A stretch of DNA of 64,000 bases from Chitinophagales bacterium (GTDB lineage Bacteria > Bacteroidota > Bacteroidia > Chitinophagales > UBA2359): NCBI GenBank assembly GCA_020636475.1, contig JACJXU010000007.1, forward strand, positions 1-64,000, in the 5' to 3' direction. Position numbers and translations under genes: made by a program. Below the pieces are notes generated by a model. The model searched no databases, was not told the DNA's origin, and saw only the letters and a program-made list of their open reading frames with translations. Each line of letters begins with the position of its first letter. The stretch's first letter is position 1. Below are positions 33,823-42,737 of this stretch, in pieces.

Positions 33823-34263
33823 TTAAAGAAAAGATTCAAGGTGTTCGATATACTCTTGTGGCGACATTTTCTTGTATCCGGTTTCTCCCAAAACATTTCC
33901 TTCGGCATCCAATATCACTACAAAAGGGAAAATCCCACTTTTATCGTACATTTCTGCAAGTTTTGCATTGGCGGTTGCTTGCGCCTCATCTAATTTATTT
34001 TTTTTGCTTCTCGGAAAATCCGCCTTTAGCATCACTAAATGTTCATTTGCATAATTTTGAAACGTATCGGTACGCCAAATTTCCCTATCCAATTTTATAC
34101 AAGGTGCGCACCAATCGCTTCCCTGAAACACCAAAACTATTGGTTTATTTTCCGAAGCGGCCAATTCTTTGGCTTTGTCGAAGTCTGTTTGCCATTCTTG
34201 TGCCGTTAGGGCAATTACATTAGTAATAAATATTATCACTAACAATATTAAATTTTTTCTCAT
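33823..34263 (-). CDS. Exported thioredoxin-family protein
   Basis: A 146-residue protein with a signal peptide (L-I-L-L-V-I-I-F-I-T-N-V-I-A-L-T-A-Q). The thioredoxin fold carries the active site G-S-D-W-C-A-P-C-I-K-L and the cis-Pro region G-I-F-P-F-V-V-I-L-D-A-E-G. It should act in the periplasm as a disulfide reductase or oxidase. It is the first gene of the operon with ApbE, DUF4266 and DUF3570. Its likely job is to keep the C-x-C of DUF4266 or the ApbE target in the right redox state (inference). The start is ATG 34263. Confidence 0.9.
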   Translation of the reverse strand: MRKNLILLVIIFITNVIALTAQEWQTDFDKAKELAASENKPIVLVFQGSDWCAPCIKLDREIWRTDTFQNYANEHLVMLKADFPRSKKNKLDEAQATANAKLAEMYDKSGIFPFVVILDAEGNVLGETGYKKMSPQEYIEHLESFL

Positions 34264-34346
34264 CGAATTTTTATTGTTTTAAACGTTCTGTTCTTATTTT
34301 TTAGTATTTTTTCGTTGAAATAATGTTTAAAAATTTAAAAAACATA

Positions 34347-34871
34347 TTATCGTTCATCAAAATGATTAGGAAATGAGTAATTTGTTTGTACTCGCTCAAT
34401 ACTTTCAGTTACTTTTTGGGTTAGTGTACGTTTATAATCGTCCAATTTTTGGGCTAAGTCTTTGTTGTGGGTCGCCAAAATTTGTACAGACAGCAATGCT
34501 GCGTTTTGTGCATTATTAAGTGCCACAGTTGCTACGGGTACACCCGCAGGCATTTGCAAAATAGACAGAACCGAATCCCAACCGTCTATGGAATTGCTTG
34601 ATTTAATCGGTACGCCTATTACGGGTAATGTTGTGATAGCAGCGAGCATTCCGGGCAAATGTGCAGCACCACCTGCTCCGGCAATAATTACTTTTAAGCC
34701 GCGCTTACGGCTGGTTTGGGCATAATCGTACAATCGTTGGGGTGTTCTGTGTGCCGAAACAATGGTTAATTCAAAAGGCACTTCAAATTGTTGCAGCATA
34801 TTGGCAGCAGTTTCCATTACGCCTAAATCGGATTCACTTCCCATTACAATGCCCACTTCCGGTGTTTTCAT
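34347..34871 (-). CDS. purE: 5-(carboxyamino)imidazole ribonucleotide mutase
   Basis: Converts N5-CAIR to CAIR in purine synthesis, cytoplasm. 174 residues. Motifs of class I PurE are complete: I-V-M-G-S-E-S-D-L, S-A-H-R-T-P-Q-R-L, I-I-A-G-A-G-G-A-A-H-L-P-G, and G-V-P-I-K-S-S-N-S-I-D-G-W-D-S-V-L-S-I-L-Q-M-P-A-G, each in the expected order. The start overlaps the purK stop by 4 bp (ATGA), so the two are translationally coupled, as is usual for the pair. Confidence 0.97.
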   Translation of the reverse strand: MKTPEVGIVMGSESDLGVMETAANMLQQFEVPFELTIVSAHRTPQRLYDYAQTSRKRGLKVIIAGAGGAAHLPGMLAAITTLPVIGVPIKSSNSIDGWDSVLSILQMPAGVPVATVALNNAQNAALLSVQILATHNKDLAQKLDDYKRTLTQKVTESIERVQTNYSFPNHFDER

Positions 34872-35995
34872 TGGCTTACTACTTTTAGGGTGTTTTTAAT
34901 AATTTTTGCTTTTTTTATTAAACTATCAGTATCATTATCAATAATGGTAATATGTCCCATTTTTCGCCCCGGGCGAGTTTCTTTTTTGCCATATAGATGA
35001 ATATACACTCCTTCCATATTCGCTACTTCGTCTAAACCTTCGTATTTTACCTTGCCTATATATTTTTTTTCTCCTATTAAATTTATCATCAAAGACGGAG
35101 AACGCGCCTGCGTAGAACCCAACGGAATGTCTAACATAAGCCGTATTAGTTGGTCGAATTGCGAACTGAAATTAGCTTCTATACTTGCATGACCACTGTT
35201 GTGTACGCGTGGAGCGGTTTCGTTTACCCAAATTTCACCATTGTTGAGTACGAACATTTCTACCGCAAAAATACCCGGCGAAGCTAAGGCTTTTACTACT
35301 TTTTCCGCAAGAAGTTTTGCTTGCAAGATCTGTGTTTCTCCCAACGAAGCGGGCGACAACAAGTAATCCAACTGATTGTATTGCGGATTAAACACTAACT
35401 CGACAGGCTCATATACAACTTGTTTCCCATCGCGCGAGGCAAGCACTATCACAGCAATTTCCTTTTCTATAGATGCTGCTTTTTCCAATACTGCTTTGGC
35501 TTCAAAACCCTTTTTCCAGTCATTTTCGCTTTCGATATATTGCACGCCTCTACCATCGTAGCCCAAAGTAGCCAATTTGTGATAGGCAGGTAAAAGTGAT
35601 TGATGCAGGCGAATTTCCTCTCGATTTTGCGTAATAGTAAATGCGGCGGTGGGTATGTTGTGTTGTTCATAAAATTGTTTTTGCAAACATTTATCTTGTA
35701 AAATTTGCAAAGCAGCCGCTCGAGGAATAACCTCAACTCCTTCTTTTTCCAACTGCGCTAATGCCTGAACATTTACATGCTCTATTTCTATGCTAATACA
35801 ATCTACTTTTTTTCCAAAAGCATATACATCTTCAAAATTCAGCAAATCTCCTACTACAAAACTATCGCAAAAAGAGGCTGCCGGAGCATCTTCGTTTCTG
35901 TCCATCAACATCAAATAAGTGTCATAGTTTATCGCCGCCTGACACAACATTCTTCCTAATTGTCCTGCGCCCAGTATGCCGATTTTATTGTGCAT
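34868..35995 (-). CDS. purK: 5-(carboxyamino)imidazole ribonucleotide synthase
   Basis: An ATP-grasp enzyme that makes N5-CAIR from AIR, bicarbonate and ATP. 375 residues. It starts with I-G-I-L-G-A-G-Q-L-G-R-M-L, the N-terminal nucleotide motif. The ATP-grasp core shows L-G-Y-D-G-R-G-V-Q-Y, V-Y-E-P-V-E-L, and V-N-E-T-A-P-R-V-H-N-S-G-H near the metal site. Normal family length. It is followed at once by purE. A strong bidirectional hairpin separates it from the OmpA gene upstream. Confidence 0.97.
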   Translation of the reverse strand: MHNKIGILGAGQLGRMLCQAAINYDTYLMLMDRNEDAPAASFCDSFVVGDLLNFEDVYAFGKKVDCISIEIEHVNVQALAQLEKEGVEVIPRAAALQILQDKCLQKQFYEQHNIPTAAFTITQNREEIRLHQSLLPAYHKLATLGYDGRGVQYIESENDWKKGFEAKAVLEKAASIEKEIAVIVLASRDGKQVVYEPVELVFNPQYNQLDYLLSPASLGETQILQAKLLAEKVVKALASPGIFAVEMFVLNNGEIWVNETAPRVHNSGHASIEANFSSQFDQLIRLMLDIPLGSTQARSPSLMINLIGEKKYIGKVKYEGLDEVANMEGVYIHLYGKKETRPGRKMGHITIIDNDTDSLIKKAKIIKNTLKVVSQ

Positions 35996-36043
35996 TTGTA
36001 CTATTTATTTTTAATGTACTTTAGTCTAAGTTGAAAATTATTT

Positions 36044-36084
36044 ATACAAAAAAAGCCACTATTGAATAGTGGCTTTTTTTGTAT
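36044..36084. terminator. Strong terminator after the OmpA gene
   Basis: Perfect 19-bp arms ATACAAAAAAAGCCACTAT (36044-36062) and ATAGTGGCTTTTTTTGTAT (36066-36084) with a 3-base loop. On the minus strand it lies 27 bp past the stop of the OmpA gene and ends in a T-run. Confidence 0.85.
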
Positions 36085-36110
36085 AATCGAAAACAATATA
36101 AAATTTTACA

Positions 36111-38048
36111 TTATTTTACACCTGCATCTCTAGGTCCATCAGGCATTGGCATATCGTACTGACCTTCCATGCAACATTTGAAGTCCACACGGCGGTTCAA
36201 TGCGTGTTGTGCATCAATACCTTTTTTAGCCGCAGAATCTGCCAAACCAGCTACTACCGGATTTCCTTCACCTGAGTACTGAACTACTAAACGATTACGT
36301 GGAATACCAAACTGACTTGAAAGTTTGTTGGCAACTTCATTGGCACGTTTCCAAGATAATACGTTGTTGTAAGCATCGCCAGAACGGTTGTCGGTGTGAC
36401 CTACAACACAAAGACGTACATCAGGATTAGCGTTCATATAGCTGGCTACTGCTTGCAACTGTGCATCAAATTCAGGACGAAGACCGTAGTGGTTCAAATC
36501 GAACAATACGTTAGGTAGCCCCATTGCATCACAAGGAGCTTTATAAGCTCGAGGAGCTTCTATTACGCGCTCAATAATTAAGGTATCACGGCAACATGCT
36601 TCAAAAGCAGCACCACAGTCATTGATTTTGTCAATTAAGTGGCGTGGTGTGTGTGGTTGGCAATCATCGCAATCCAATACGCCGTCACCGTCAGAGTCAA
36701 GCATACGACCACGTGTATCTACCGGACAATCTTTGCGAGAATCTGGCTCTTCGTCAAACATGTCAGGCACGCCGTCACCATCAGCATCAGCCAATTTGAA
36801 ATCATCGCAGCAGTCATCTTTAGAAGCTGTGTAGTCAATTGGGTTCATCCACCAAAGTGGTTCAACAGAATTTTTTCTACCTAAGTTAAAGTTAAGGCTT
36901 GCATTGGTGAATACGTATGTATCGTACTCGCGGGTTAATGCGCCCCACTCTTGCCAACGCTGACCATCTACAAGGTCGTCATTGGTGTAAGTAACTTTTG
37001 ACTCTAAGCCCAAGTTTACCGTATTGCTTAATTTTACAGCAACACCAATACCTACGTGTGCAGTTGGACGATAAGACCATTTGTTGTCATCTTTGTTTAC
37101 AACACCTAAAATCCAGTAGTCATCACGATGTTTTTCTGCTTGAGATTCGTAATCGCCATCCCAAAGGTCTTTAAGTTTTTGTTTAGCATCTTTACGTTGT
37201 TCATCAATACCATAGGCTATTCCAGAATAATCGTATTCTTCGCCGTTAGCATTTAATTGATCCATGGTAGTGTTGTACAAGAAACCACCGATACCGAAAA
37301 TACCATATAAGTTCCAACGATTTCTTCTTTTGTGGAATTTAATGTTATTCAAATTCACGATACCGGAAATAACCGCTTCACGAATTTGGGTTTTATAGTT
37401 ATAGAATACAACATTGTTGTTTAATCCACGATAGTCAGGTGTACCTTGGTCGTTAAATTGTGCATAATAACGTCCATCATCACCACCTAAAGCGGGATTG
37501 GGCACCCATTCACCAGGCCCTGCGAAATGACCACCTAAGTTGCCATCACCGCTCCAGCCTTGCGAGCCTTCCCAGTTCATACCGTAGGTAGTTCCTGCCA
37601 TGATGCTTCCGCGAACGGAGAACACATAGCCTAAAGAACGGCGAATGTGTCCGCCAATTCCCAAGCCGGGAAACCAACTTCTGGCTTTGATATCACCGCT
37701 CACATAAAGAGAGCCTATATCAATACCCAATTCGGTTTTGTTTCTGGGCTTTGCAGGATAATTGTATTTGCCATCTAAGAATTTCTCTTGTTGGTCTTGG
37801 TACTTTGGTTTCACAAAATCTGTGTACTCTTGTTCATCTACTTGAGGGTACGGATAGTCGTCCCAAGCACCCGCAGATGATTTTTCTTTAGCCGGTTTTT
37901 CCGGTTTTGCTTCCTTTTCCTTCTTTTCTTTAACTACCTTTTCTTTTTTCTCTTTTTCCTTTTTTTCTTTTTTATCCTGAGCAAAAGCAGGAGAAGCAAC
38001 AAAAAGCGCTATAAGAAGTGGAATAATTAAAAGTTTACCTTTAAGCAT
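36111..38048 (-). CDS. OmpA-family protein with thrombospondin-3 repeats
   Basis: A 645-residue outer-membrane protein. Order: signal peptide (I-P-L-L-I-A-L-F-V-A-S-P-A-F-A-Q); a Lys/Glu stretch (about 25-55, repeats of K-E-K-K) of unusual charge; a beta-barrel-like part (about 90-400); calcium-binding TSP3-type repeats (D-A-D-G-D-G-V-P-D, D-S-D-G-D-G-V-L-D-C-D-D-C); and a C-terminal OmpA peptidoglycan-binding domain (F-D-L-N-H-Y-G-L-R, V-V-G-H-T-D-N-R-S-G-D, N-R-R-V-D-F-K). It ties the outer membrane to the cell wall. Monocistronic with a strong terminator. Short Bacteroidota OmpA proteins of this kind are often major surface proteins. Confidence 0.92.
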   Translation of the reverse strand: MLKGKLLIIPLLIALFVASPAFAQDKKEKKEKEKKEKVVKEKKEKEAKPEKPAKEKSSAGAWDDYPYPQVDEQEYTDFVKPKYQDQQEKFLDGKYNYPAKPRNKTELGIDIGSLYVSGDIKARSWFPGLGIGGHIRRSLGYVFSVRGSIMAGTTYGMNWEGSQGWSGDGNLGGHFAGPGEWVPNPALGGDDGRYYAQFNDQGTPDYRGLNNNVVFYNYKTQIREAVISGIVNLNNIKFHKRRNRWNLYGIFGIGGFLYNTTMDQLNANGEEYDYSGIAYGIDEQRKDAKQKLKDLWDGDYESQAEKHRDDYWILGVVNKDDNKWSYRPTAHVGIGVAVKLSNTVNLGLESKVTYTNDDLVDGQRWQEWGALTREYDTYVFTNASLNFNLGRKNSVEPLWWMNPIDYTASKDDCCDDFKLADADGDGVPDMFDEEPDSRKDCPVDTRGRMLDSDGDGVLDCDDCQPHTPRHLIDKINDCGAAFEACCRDTLIIERVIEAPRAYKAPCDAMGLPNVLFDLNHYGLRPEFDAQLQAVASYMNANPDVRLCVVGHTDNRSGDAYNNVLSWKRANEVANKLSSQFGIPRNRLVVQYSGEGNPVVAGLADSAAKKGIDAQHALNRRVDFKCCMEGQYDMPMPDGPRDAGVK

Positions 38049-38220
38049 AAGTAACTTTTTTTAAATAAGTTTAAAAATCTGTTTAATAAATATACATTCA
38101 ATCAATATAAATCGAAAATTAAGGTGTAAATATAAGAATGGTTTTTAACTTCACTCTAAAATACACTACATTTTTAAAAAAAAATTATAGAACAACTACA
38201 TTTTGCGGCAAATATACAAA

Positions 38221-38547
38221 CTATACGGCAAAACTTTCACCACAACTGCATGTTCTGCTGGCATTTGGGTTCAAAAAATGAAAGCCTTTGCCGTTTAAAC
38301 CTTCTGAAAAATCCAAAACAGTATCAAACAAATATAAAATATTTTTGGCACTTGTTACAATTTTTTCGCCATTTTCTACAAAAATTTCGTCATCCTCGTT
38401 AATAATGGTATCAAAATCAAGCTTATAGGTTAAGCCGGAACATCCTCCTTGTATAACAGAAACACGCAAAAAAGCCTGTTCGGGCTGTTGTTGCGTTTCC
38501 CGAATATTCCGTATGCGATTAGCGGCGTTTGCAGAAATGTGAATCAT
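38221..38547 (-). CDS. A-type iron-sulfur carrier (IscA/ErpA-like)
   Basis: A 108-residue HesB/IscA/ErpA-family protein that binds and delivers Fe-S clusters to apo-proteins in the cytoplasm. The three conserved cysteines are visible: V-I-Q-G-G-C-S-G-L and the tail C-S-C-G-E-S-F. The start at ATG 38547 (M-I-H-I-S-A-N-A-A-N-R-I) is usual. It stands alone between the OmpA gene and topA, without isc or suf genes nearby, so ErpA-like or SufA-like naming is left open. Confidence 0.93.
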   Translation of the reverse strand: MIHISANAANRIRNIRETQQQPEQAFLRVSVIQGGCSGLTYKLDFDTIINEDDEIFVENGEKIVTSAKNILYLFDTVLDFSEGLNGKGFHFLNPNASRTCSCGESFAV

Positions 38548-38646
38548 GGTTTTATTACAGAAATAGCTAATTAGACTCTTTAAAAACGAAAAAGTTGCAA
38601 TAATGGTTACTGTTTTTAGGACAGAAATCGTCTATTTTGCGAAAAA

Positions 38647-40983
38647 CTATTTTTTGCTCTTCGAAAACTTCGCCTTGGGGGGCGGTGCTTGCTGAATAAT
38701 ATCTACCACTTCTTGGTAGGTCAGTTCTTCCGGCACCACATCTTTAGGAATACGCACATTCTTTTTTCCGGCTTTTATGTAGGGTCCGTAGCGTCCGTTC
38801 AGCACTTTTATTTCGGCATCTTGCGAAAATTCTTTAATAGTCTGATTGGCTGCCTGCGTGCGCTTTGCTTTTATCAATTCCACTGCTTGCTGCAAATTGA
38901 TATCCATCACCGAAATCTCGGCGGGAATAGAAGCAAATGTTCCTTCGTGTACTACATAGGGTCCGTACTTGCCTTCATTGGCTTGCACGGGTTTACCATC
39001 ATAAGTACCCAACAAGCGCGGCAATTTAAAAAGTGGTAAGGCTTCTTCTAAACTAATGGAATTGATAGATTGGTTGGAAAGTAATTTGGCGAACTGCGGT
39101 TTTTCTTCTTCTCCGGCTTTTCCTATCTGAATAATGGGTCCATATTTTCCCATTTTGGCTATTACGTCTTTGCCTGTTTTGGGGTCTATACCTAAAATAC
39201 GCTCGCCAGTTACTCTTCCTACATCTTGCGAAATTTGGGAAATATCTTGTTTAAACGGATAATAAAAATCGCGCAACATACCTACCCAATTACTTTTTCC
39301 AAGAGCTATTTGGTCGAATTCTTCTTCCATTTTTGCGGTAAAATCGTAATCTACAATATTGGCGAAATATTCTACCAAAAAATCGTTTACCAAAATACCC
39401 ATGTCGGTGGGGAAAAGTTTATTTTTTTCGTTGCCCACCGTTTCTGCGCCTACGCTTCGCGCAATATGGTTGTCGGCGAGTTGCAGGTTTATGTATTCGC
39501 GCGTTTCGCCTGTGCGTGACTCGCGCACTACGTATTTTCTTTTGGTAATGGTGTTGATGGTTGGCGCGTAGGTTGAAGGGCGACCTATGCCTAATTCTTC
39601 AAGCTGTTTTACCAAAGTAGCTTCGTTGTAGCGTGCAGCAGGGCGCGTAAATCGCTGGCGGGCATTCATTTCCGAAAGACTTAGTGCTTGCCCAATATGT
39701 AAAGGCGGCAACAAACTTTGTTCTTCTTGGTTGTCTTCATCTTCATCAATCGACTCGCGATAGAGTTTCAAAAAACCATCAAATTTTATCACTTCGCCTT
39801 CGGCAAGCAAACTTGTATCATTTACTTCGGAAATAGCTATTTTAACAGTTGTTTTTTCCAACAAAGCATCTTTCATTTGCGAGGCTAAGGCACGTTTCCA
39901 TATCAGCGAATAGAGTTTCTTTTCATCTGTTGAGGCACCCGCATCTTCTTGCGAAAAGTCGGTAGGGCGAATGGCTTCGTGGGCTTCTTGCGCTTCTTTA
40001 GATTTGGTAATGTATTGTCTGTTTTCTACATATTGTTTGCCGTAGCGGGCGGTAACAGTTTCGGCGGCTTGGGCAAGTGCGGTATCGGAAAGTGTCACGG
40101 AGTCGGTACGCATATAGGTTATTTTCCCGGCTTCGTACAGTCTTTGTGCAAGGGTCATGGTTTTGCTTACCGAAAATCCGTATTTGCGCGAAGCGTCTTG
40201 CTGAAGCGTAGAAGTGGTAAAAGGTGCGGCGGGTTTGCGTTTTAGTGGTTTTACTTGTAGGTCGGCAACAGAAAAGGTAGATTTTTTACATTGTTCCAAA
40301 AACGCTTGTGCGGCTTTTTCGTCTGCAAAACGATGCTCGCTGCTCGCTTTTAACTGTACGGGGTTTCCGTTGCTGTCTTTCACTATAAAAATAGCACTTA
40401 CCTTGAAATAGGCTTGCGGCTCGAAATTGAGAATATCTTTTTCGCGCTCTACAATAAGGCGCAGGGCTACGGATTGTACTCTTCCGGCAGAAAGGGAGGC
40501 ACTATTGCTAATTTTACGCCATAGTACGGGCGACAACTCGAAACCCACCAAACGGTCGAGCAAACGGCGGGCTTGCTGGGCGTTTACCAAGTCTATGTTT
40601 ACGTGGCGCGGGTGTGCCACAGCTTTGCGAATAGCTGGCGGCGTAATTTCGTGAAAAACAATGCGATTGGTGGTGGCAGGGTCTAAGTCCAGCACTTCAC
40701 ACAAATGCCAAGAAATGGCTTCTCCTTCGCGGTCTTCATCCGTTGCGAGCCATACCTTAGTGGCATCTTGTTTCATTTTTTTTAAATTGGCAACAACTTC
40801 TTTTTTATCTTTCGATACTTCGTAGTGAGGAGCGAAGTTGTTTTCGATATCAATACCTAAGTTTTCTTTGCTTAAATCGCGAATATGCCCGAAGCAGGAA
40901 GTAACTTTAAAGTCTTTTCCTAATATTTTTTCGATGGTTTTGGCTTTGGCGGGCGATTCGACTATGAGTAAGTTTTGGGACAT
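38647..40983 (-). CDS. topA: DNA topoisomerase I
   Basis: Relaxes negatively supercoiled DNA by single-strand cleavage. 778 residues. The Toprim domain starts L-L-I-V-E-S-P-A-K-A-K-T-I with the D-E-D motif in L-A-T-D-E-D-R-E-G-E-A; the active-site Tyr is in I-T-Y-M-R-T-D-S-V. In place of zinc ribbons the C-terminus has Topo_C-Rpt-like repeats with G-x-Y-G-P-Y (G-K-Y-G-P-I, G-K-Y-G-P-Y, G-R-Y-G-P-Y), as in other Bacteroidota, and ends in a Lys tail (K-A-K-F-S-K-S-K-K). A TAATTTTG promoter element lies 42 bp upstream. Confidence 0.97.
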   Translation of the reverse strand: MSQNLLIVESPAKAKTIEKILGKDFKVTSCFGHIRDLSKENLGIDIENNFAPHYEVSKDKKEVVANLKKMKQDATKVWLATDEDREGEAISWHLCEVLDLDPATTNRIVFHEITPPAIRKAVAHPRHVNIDLVNAQQARRLLDRLVGFELSPVLWRKISNSASLSAGRVQSVALRLIVEREKDILNFEPQAYFKVSAIFIVKDSNGNPVQLKASSEHRFADEKAAQAFLEQCKKSTFSVADLQVKPLKRKPAAPFTTSTLQQDASRKYGFSVSKTMTLAQRLYEAGKITYMRTDSVTLSDTALAQAAETVTARYGKQYVENRQYITKSKEAQEAHEAIRPTDFSQEDAGASTDEKKLYSLIWKRALASQMKDALLEKTTVKIAISEVNDTSLLAEGEVIKFDGFLKLYRESIDEDEDNQEEQSLLPPLHIGQALSLSEMNARQRFTRPAARYNEATLVKQLEELGIGRPSTYAPTINTITKRKYVVRESRTGETREYINLQLADNHIARSVGAETVGNEKNKLFPTDMGILVNDFLVEYFANIVDYDFTAKMEEEFDQIALGKSNWVGMLRDFYYPFKQDISQISQDVGRVTGERILGIDPKTGKDVIAKMGKYGPIIQIGKAGEEEKPQFAKLLSNQSINSISLEEALPLFKLPRLLGTYDGKPVQANEGKYGPYVVHEGTFASIPAEISVMDINLQQAVELIKAKRTQAANQTIKEFSQDAEIKVLNGRYGPYIKAGKKNVRIPKDVVPEELTYQEVVDIIQQAPPPKAKFSKSKK

Positions 40984-41024
40984 TTTTTTATGGTTTATAT
41001 AAACAACCTTGCTGTAACAGGGGG

Positions 41025-41032
41025 CAAAATTA
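41025..41032 (-). promoter_or_regulatory. -7 promoter element of topA
   Basis: TAATTTTG followed by CCCCC on the minus strand, 42 bp before the topA ATG. Confidence 0.45.
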
Positions 41033-41154
41033 TTAAATTTTACTATTTTTTCTATTTTTAATCGGCTTGTATTTTAGCTTTACAATTTATTGCTCGGTCG
41101 TTTTAATCATTATTATTAATTGTTTTATTCGCGTAATGTTTAAATTTTGTAGAA

Positions 41155-41194
41155 TAAAAAAGCGACTGCCTTTAGAAAATTAAAAACAGTCGCT
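41155..41194 (-). terminator. Terminator after the 400-residue secreted protein gene
   Basis: On the minus strand AGCGACTG (41194-41187) pairs with CAGTCGCT (41168-41161) across an 18-base loop, followed by TTTTTTA. It lies about 25 bp past the stop of the next gene. Confidence 0.7.
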
Positions 41195-41217
41195 GACTAT
41201 AAATTATCGTATTTTTT

Positions 41218-42420
41218 CTAACGATGACCTAATGCCGCCCAAAGGTTGATTTCGGCACTAACGCCTACAAAAGGCTTAAAGTTGATATCGGAAGTGCTGT
41301 TGGAATGTAGGCTGCGGTCTTCCAAAATAGCTGTTCCAGCATTGATGCGAATAAACTGCAACACTTTGTAGCCCAAAGCTACATAAACGGGGCGATTTAC
41401 AAAAGGACCGCTCCACTCTGTTCCGCTGCTTTCTTCTTTCAAATTTTTGATAAATACGCCGGTAGAAATAGACATATTCTGGAAAAATGCCGGAGCTAAG
41501 GCAGAACTTGCAAAAGGCAAGGAAATTCCTGCATAAACGCCCGACAAGGTAGAGATGTCTGTTCCTTCGGAGTTTAGATATACACCACCATAACCTACAT
41601 TAACGGACAAGATGTTGCGCGTTTTTTCTACCGGATAATTTACAATATGGTCGGTGCTTTTTAGTAAAAAGATGTCGTTGCTGTTTAAGTATGCCGCCAA
41701 TTCGGAGTTGAGTTGCTGACCCAAAGCACCGATTTGTTTGTCGGCATTCTTAATGGTTTGCTCTTTTTCTACTTGTCTATCTTTTTTATCTTCATCTTTA
41801 GGTTTGTTCTGGTTTTTGATATAAAAACTCATATCCTGCTCTCCTTTGCATATTTGTTTCAATTTGTGGCGCACCATATCGCTGTAACCTGTAAATGCAC
41901 CTTCGTAAGTATTGTTGTAGTAGCGCAAGTGGTAATTGGTAAGTTTGTTCATATCCTTCATTACGGTACTCACGGACTTGTTCATTTGCAATTTGCCATT
42001 TTTCGCTACAAAAACTGACTCTAAATAATTTTCTAAAGCATTTTCAATAGTTTGGCGCGTACCATTTTTATCTTTTTCGGAAGGTGTATTGTATTCTCTC
42101 AGCACCAAATCGTATTTAGAGCCATCGCGCAACCAATAATTGATGGGTAGTTCATATTTATTGCTTTTATTATTCTCAGCACGTTTCCACGTATTATAAT
42201 AAAGGGGGTTTTTATGTTTTCCTGAACGGAACAGCTCTACACTCACAAAATCAATATCTTTGGCTATTTCTCCGTTAATGATGAAGTTTTTTTCGGTAGG
42301 AAGAACTTGTCCTTGATTAAAAAATTTTTTCTCTTTGTCGTACACGGCAGTTTCATATTGGGCATTTAGTTTGTTTCCTATTAACACTACGGAAAGAATT
42401 AAAATCAGATACTTTTTCAT
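41218..42420 (-). CDS. Exported protein of unknown function, barrel-like C-terminus
   Basis: Starting at ATG 42420 it has a signal peptide (L-I-L-I-L-S-V-V-L-I-G-N-K-L-N-A-Q), 400 residues. The middle is hydrophilic and charged (K-D-E-D-K-K-D-R-Q-V-E-K) and from about residue 270 strands alternate (L-S-V-N-V-G-Y-G-G-V-Y-L-N, Y-V-A-L-G-Y-K-V-L-Q-F), ending N-L-W-A-A-L-G-H-R. The C-terminus may form an outer-membrane barrel or beta-sandwich. I do not recognise the family. It lies 90 bp after the small protein that follows the sigma factor, on the same strand, so it could be a target of that sigma factor or part of the same transcript. Confidence 0.65.
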   Translation of the reverse strand: MKKYLILILSVVLIGNKLNAQYETAVYDKEKKFFNQGQVLPTEKNFIINGEIAKDIDFVSVELFRSGKHKNPLYYNTWKRAENNKSNKYELPINYWLRDGSKYDLVLREYNTPSEKDKNGTRQTIENALENYLESVFVAKNGKLQMNKSVSTVMKDMNKLTNYHLRYYNNTYEGAFTGYSDMVRHKLKQICKGEQDMSFYIKNQNKPKDEDKKDRQVEKEQTIKNADKQIGALGQQLNSELAAYLNSNDIFLLKSTDHIVNYPVEKTRNILSVNVGYGGVYLNSEGTDISTLSGVYAGISLPFASSALAPAFFQNMSISTGVFIKNLKEESSGTEWSGPFVNRPVYVALGYKVLQFIRINAGTAILEDRSLHSNSTSDINFKPFVGVSAEINLWAALGHR

Positions 42421-42510
42421 ACGCGAGATTAAAGTTTTAGTAAAAAAATTTATTGTATTGACACGTAATAACAAATAAGTCACACTTATACAAAAATACA
42501 AACAGGGGGG

Positions 42511-42717
42511 TTATTCATCTTTTTTTCGCTTATTAATCTTACTATAATCTTGTAATAATTTGCCGTAAGAATTTGCCTGATTAAAAGTAAACAGGTTTAT
42601 TATCTCAAAAATATGGCGGAGCATTCCTATGGTTCCCATCACTTCACTTTTTAGGTTTTCGGGTGGTTTTTTGTCGGCACCTAATTGTTTAAAAACATTT
42701 TCTCGAGGGTCTAACAT
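42511..42717 (-). CDS. Small conserved protein next to an ECF sigma factor
   Basis: A 68-residue cytoplasmic protein: M-L-D-P-R-E-N-V-F-K-Q-L-G-A-D-K-K-P-P-E, then a helical middle (V-M-G-T-I-G-M-L-R-H-I-F-E-I-I-N-L-F-T) and a basic tail. No membrane segment. It begins 20 bp after the sigma factor stop, so it is its operon partner. Small proteins in this place in Bacteroidota are often conserved, but I cannot name this one. A role as modulator or anti-sigma factor is possible from position only. Confidence 0.7.
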   Translation of the reverse strand: MLDPRENVFKQLGADKKPPENLKSEVMGTIGMLRHIFEIINLFTFNQANSYGKLLQDYSKINKRKKDE

Positions 42718-42737
42718 AATATATTAAATTTTGAGCA

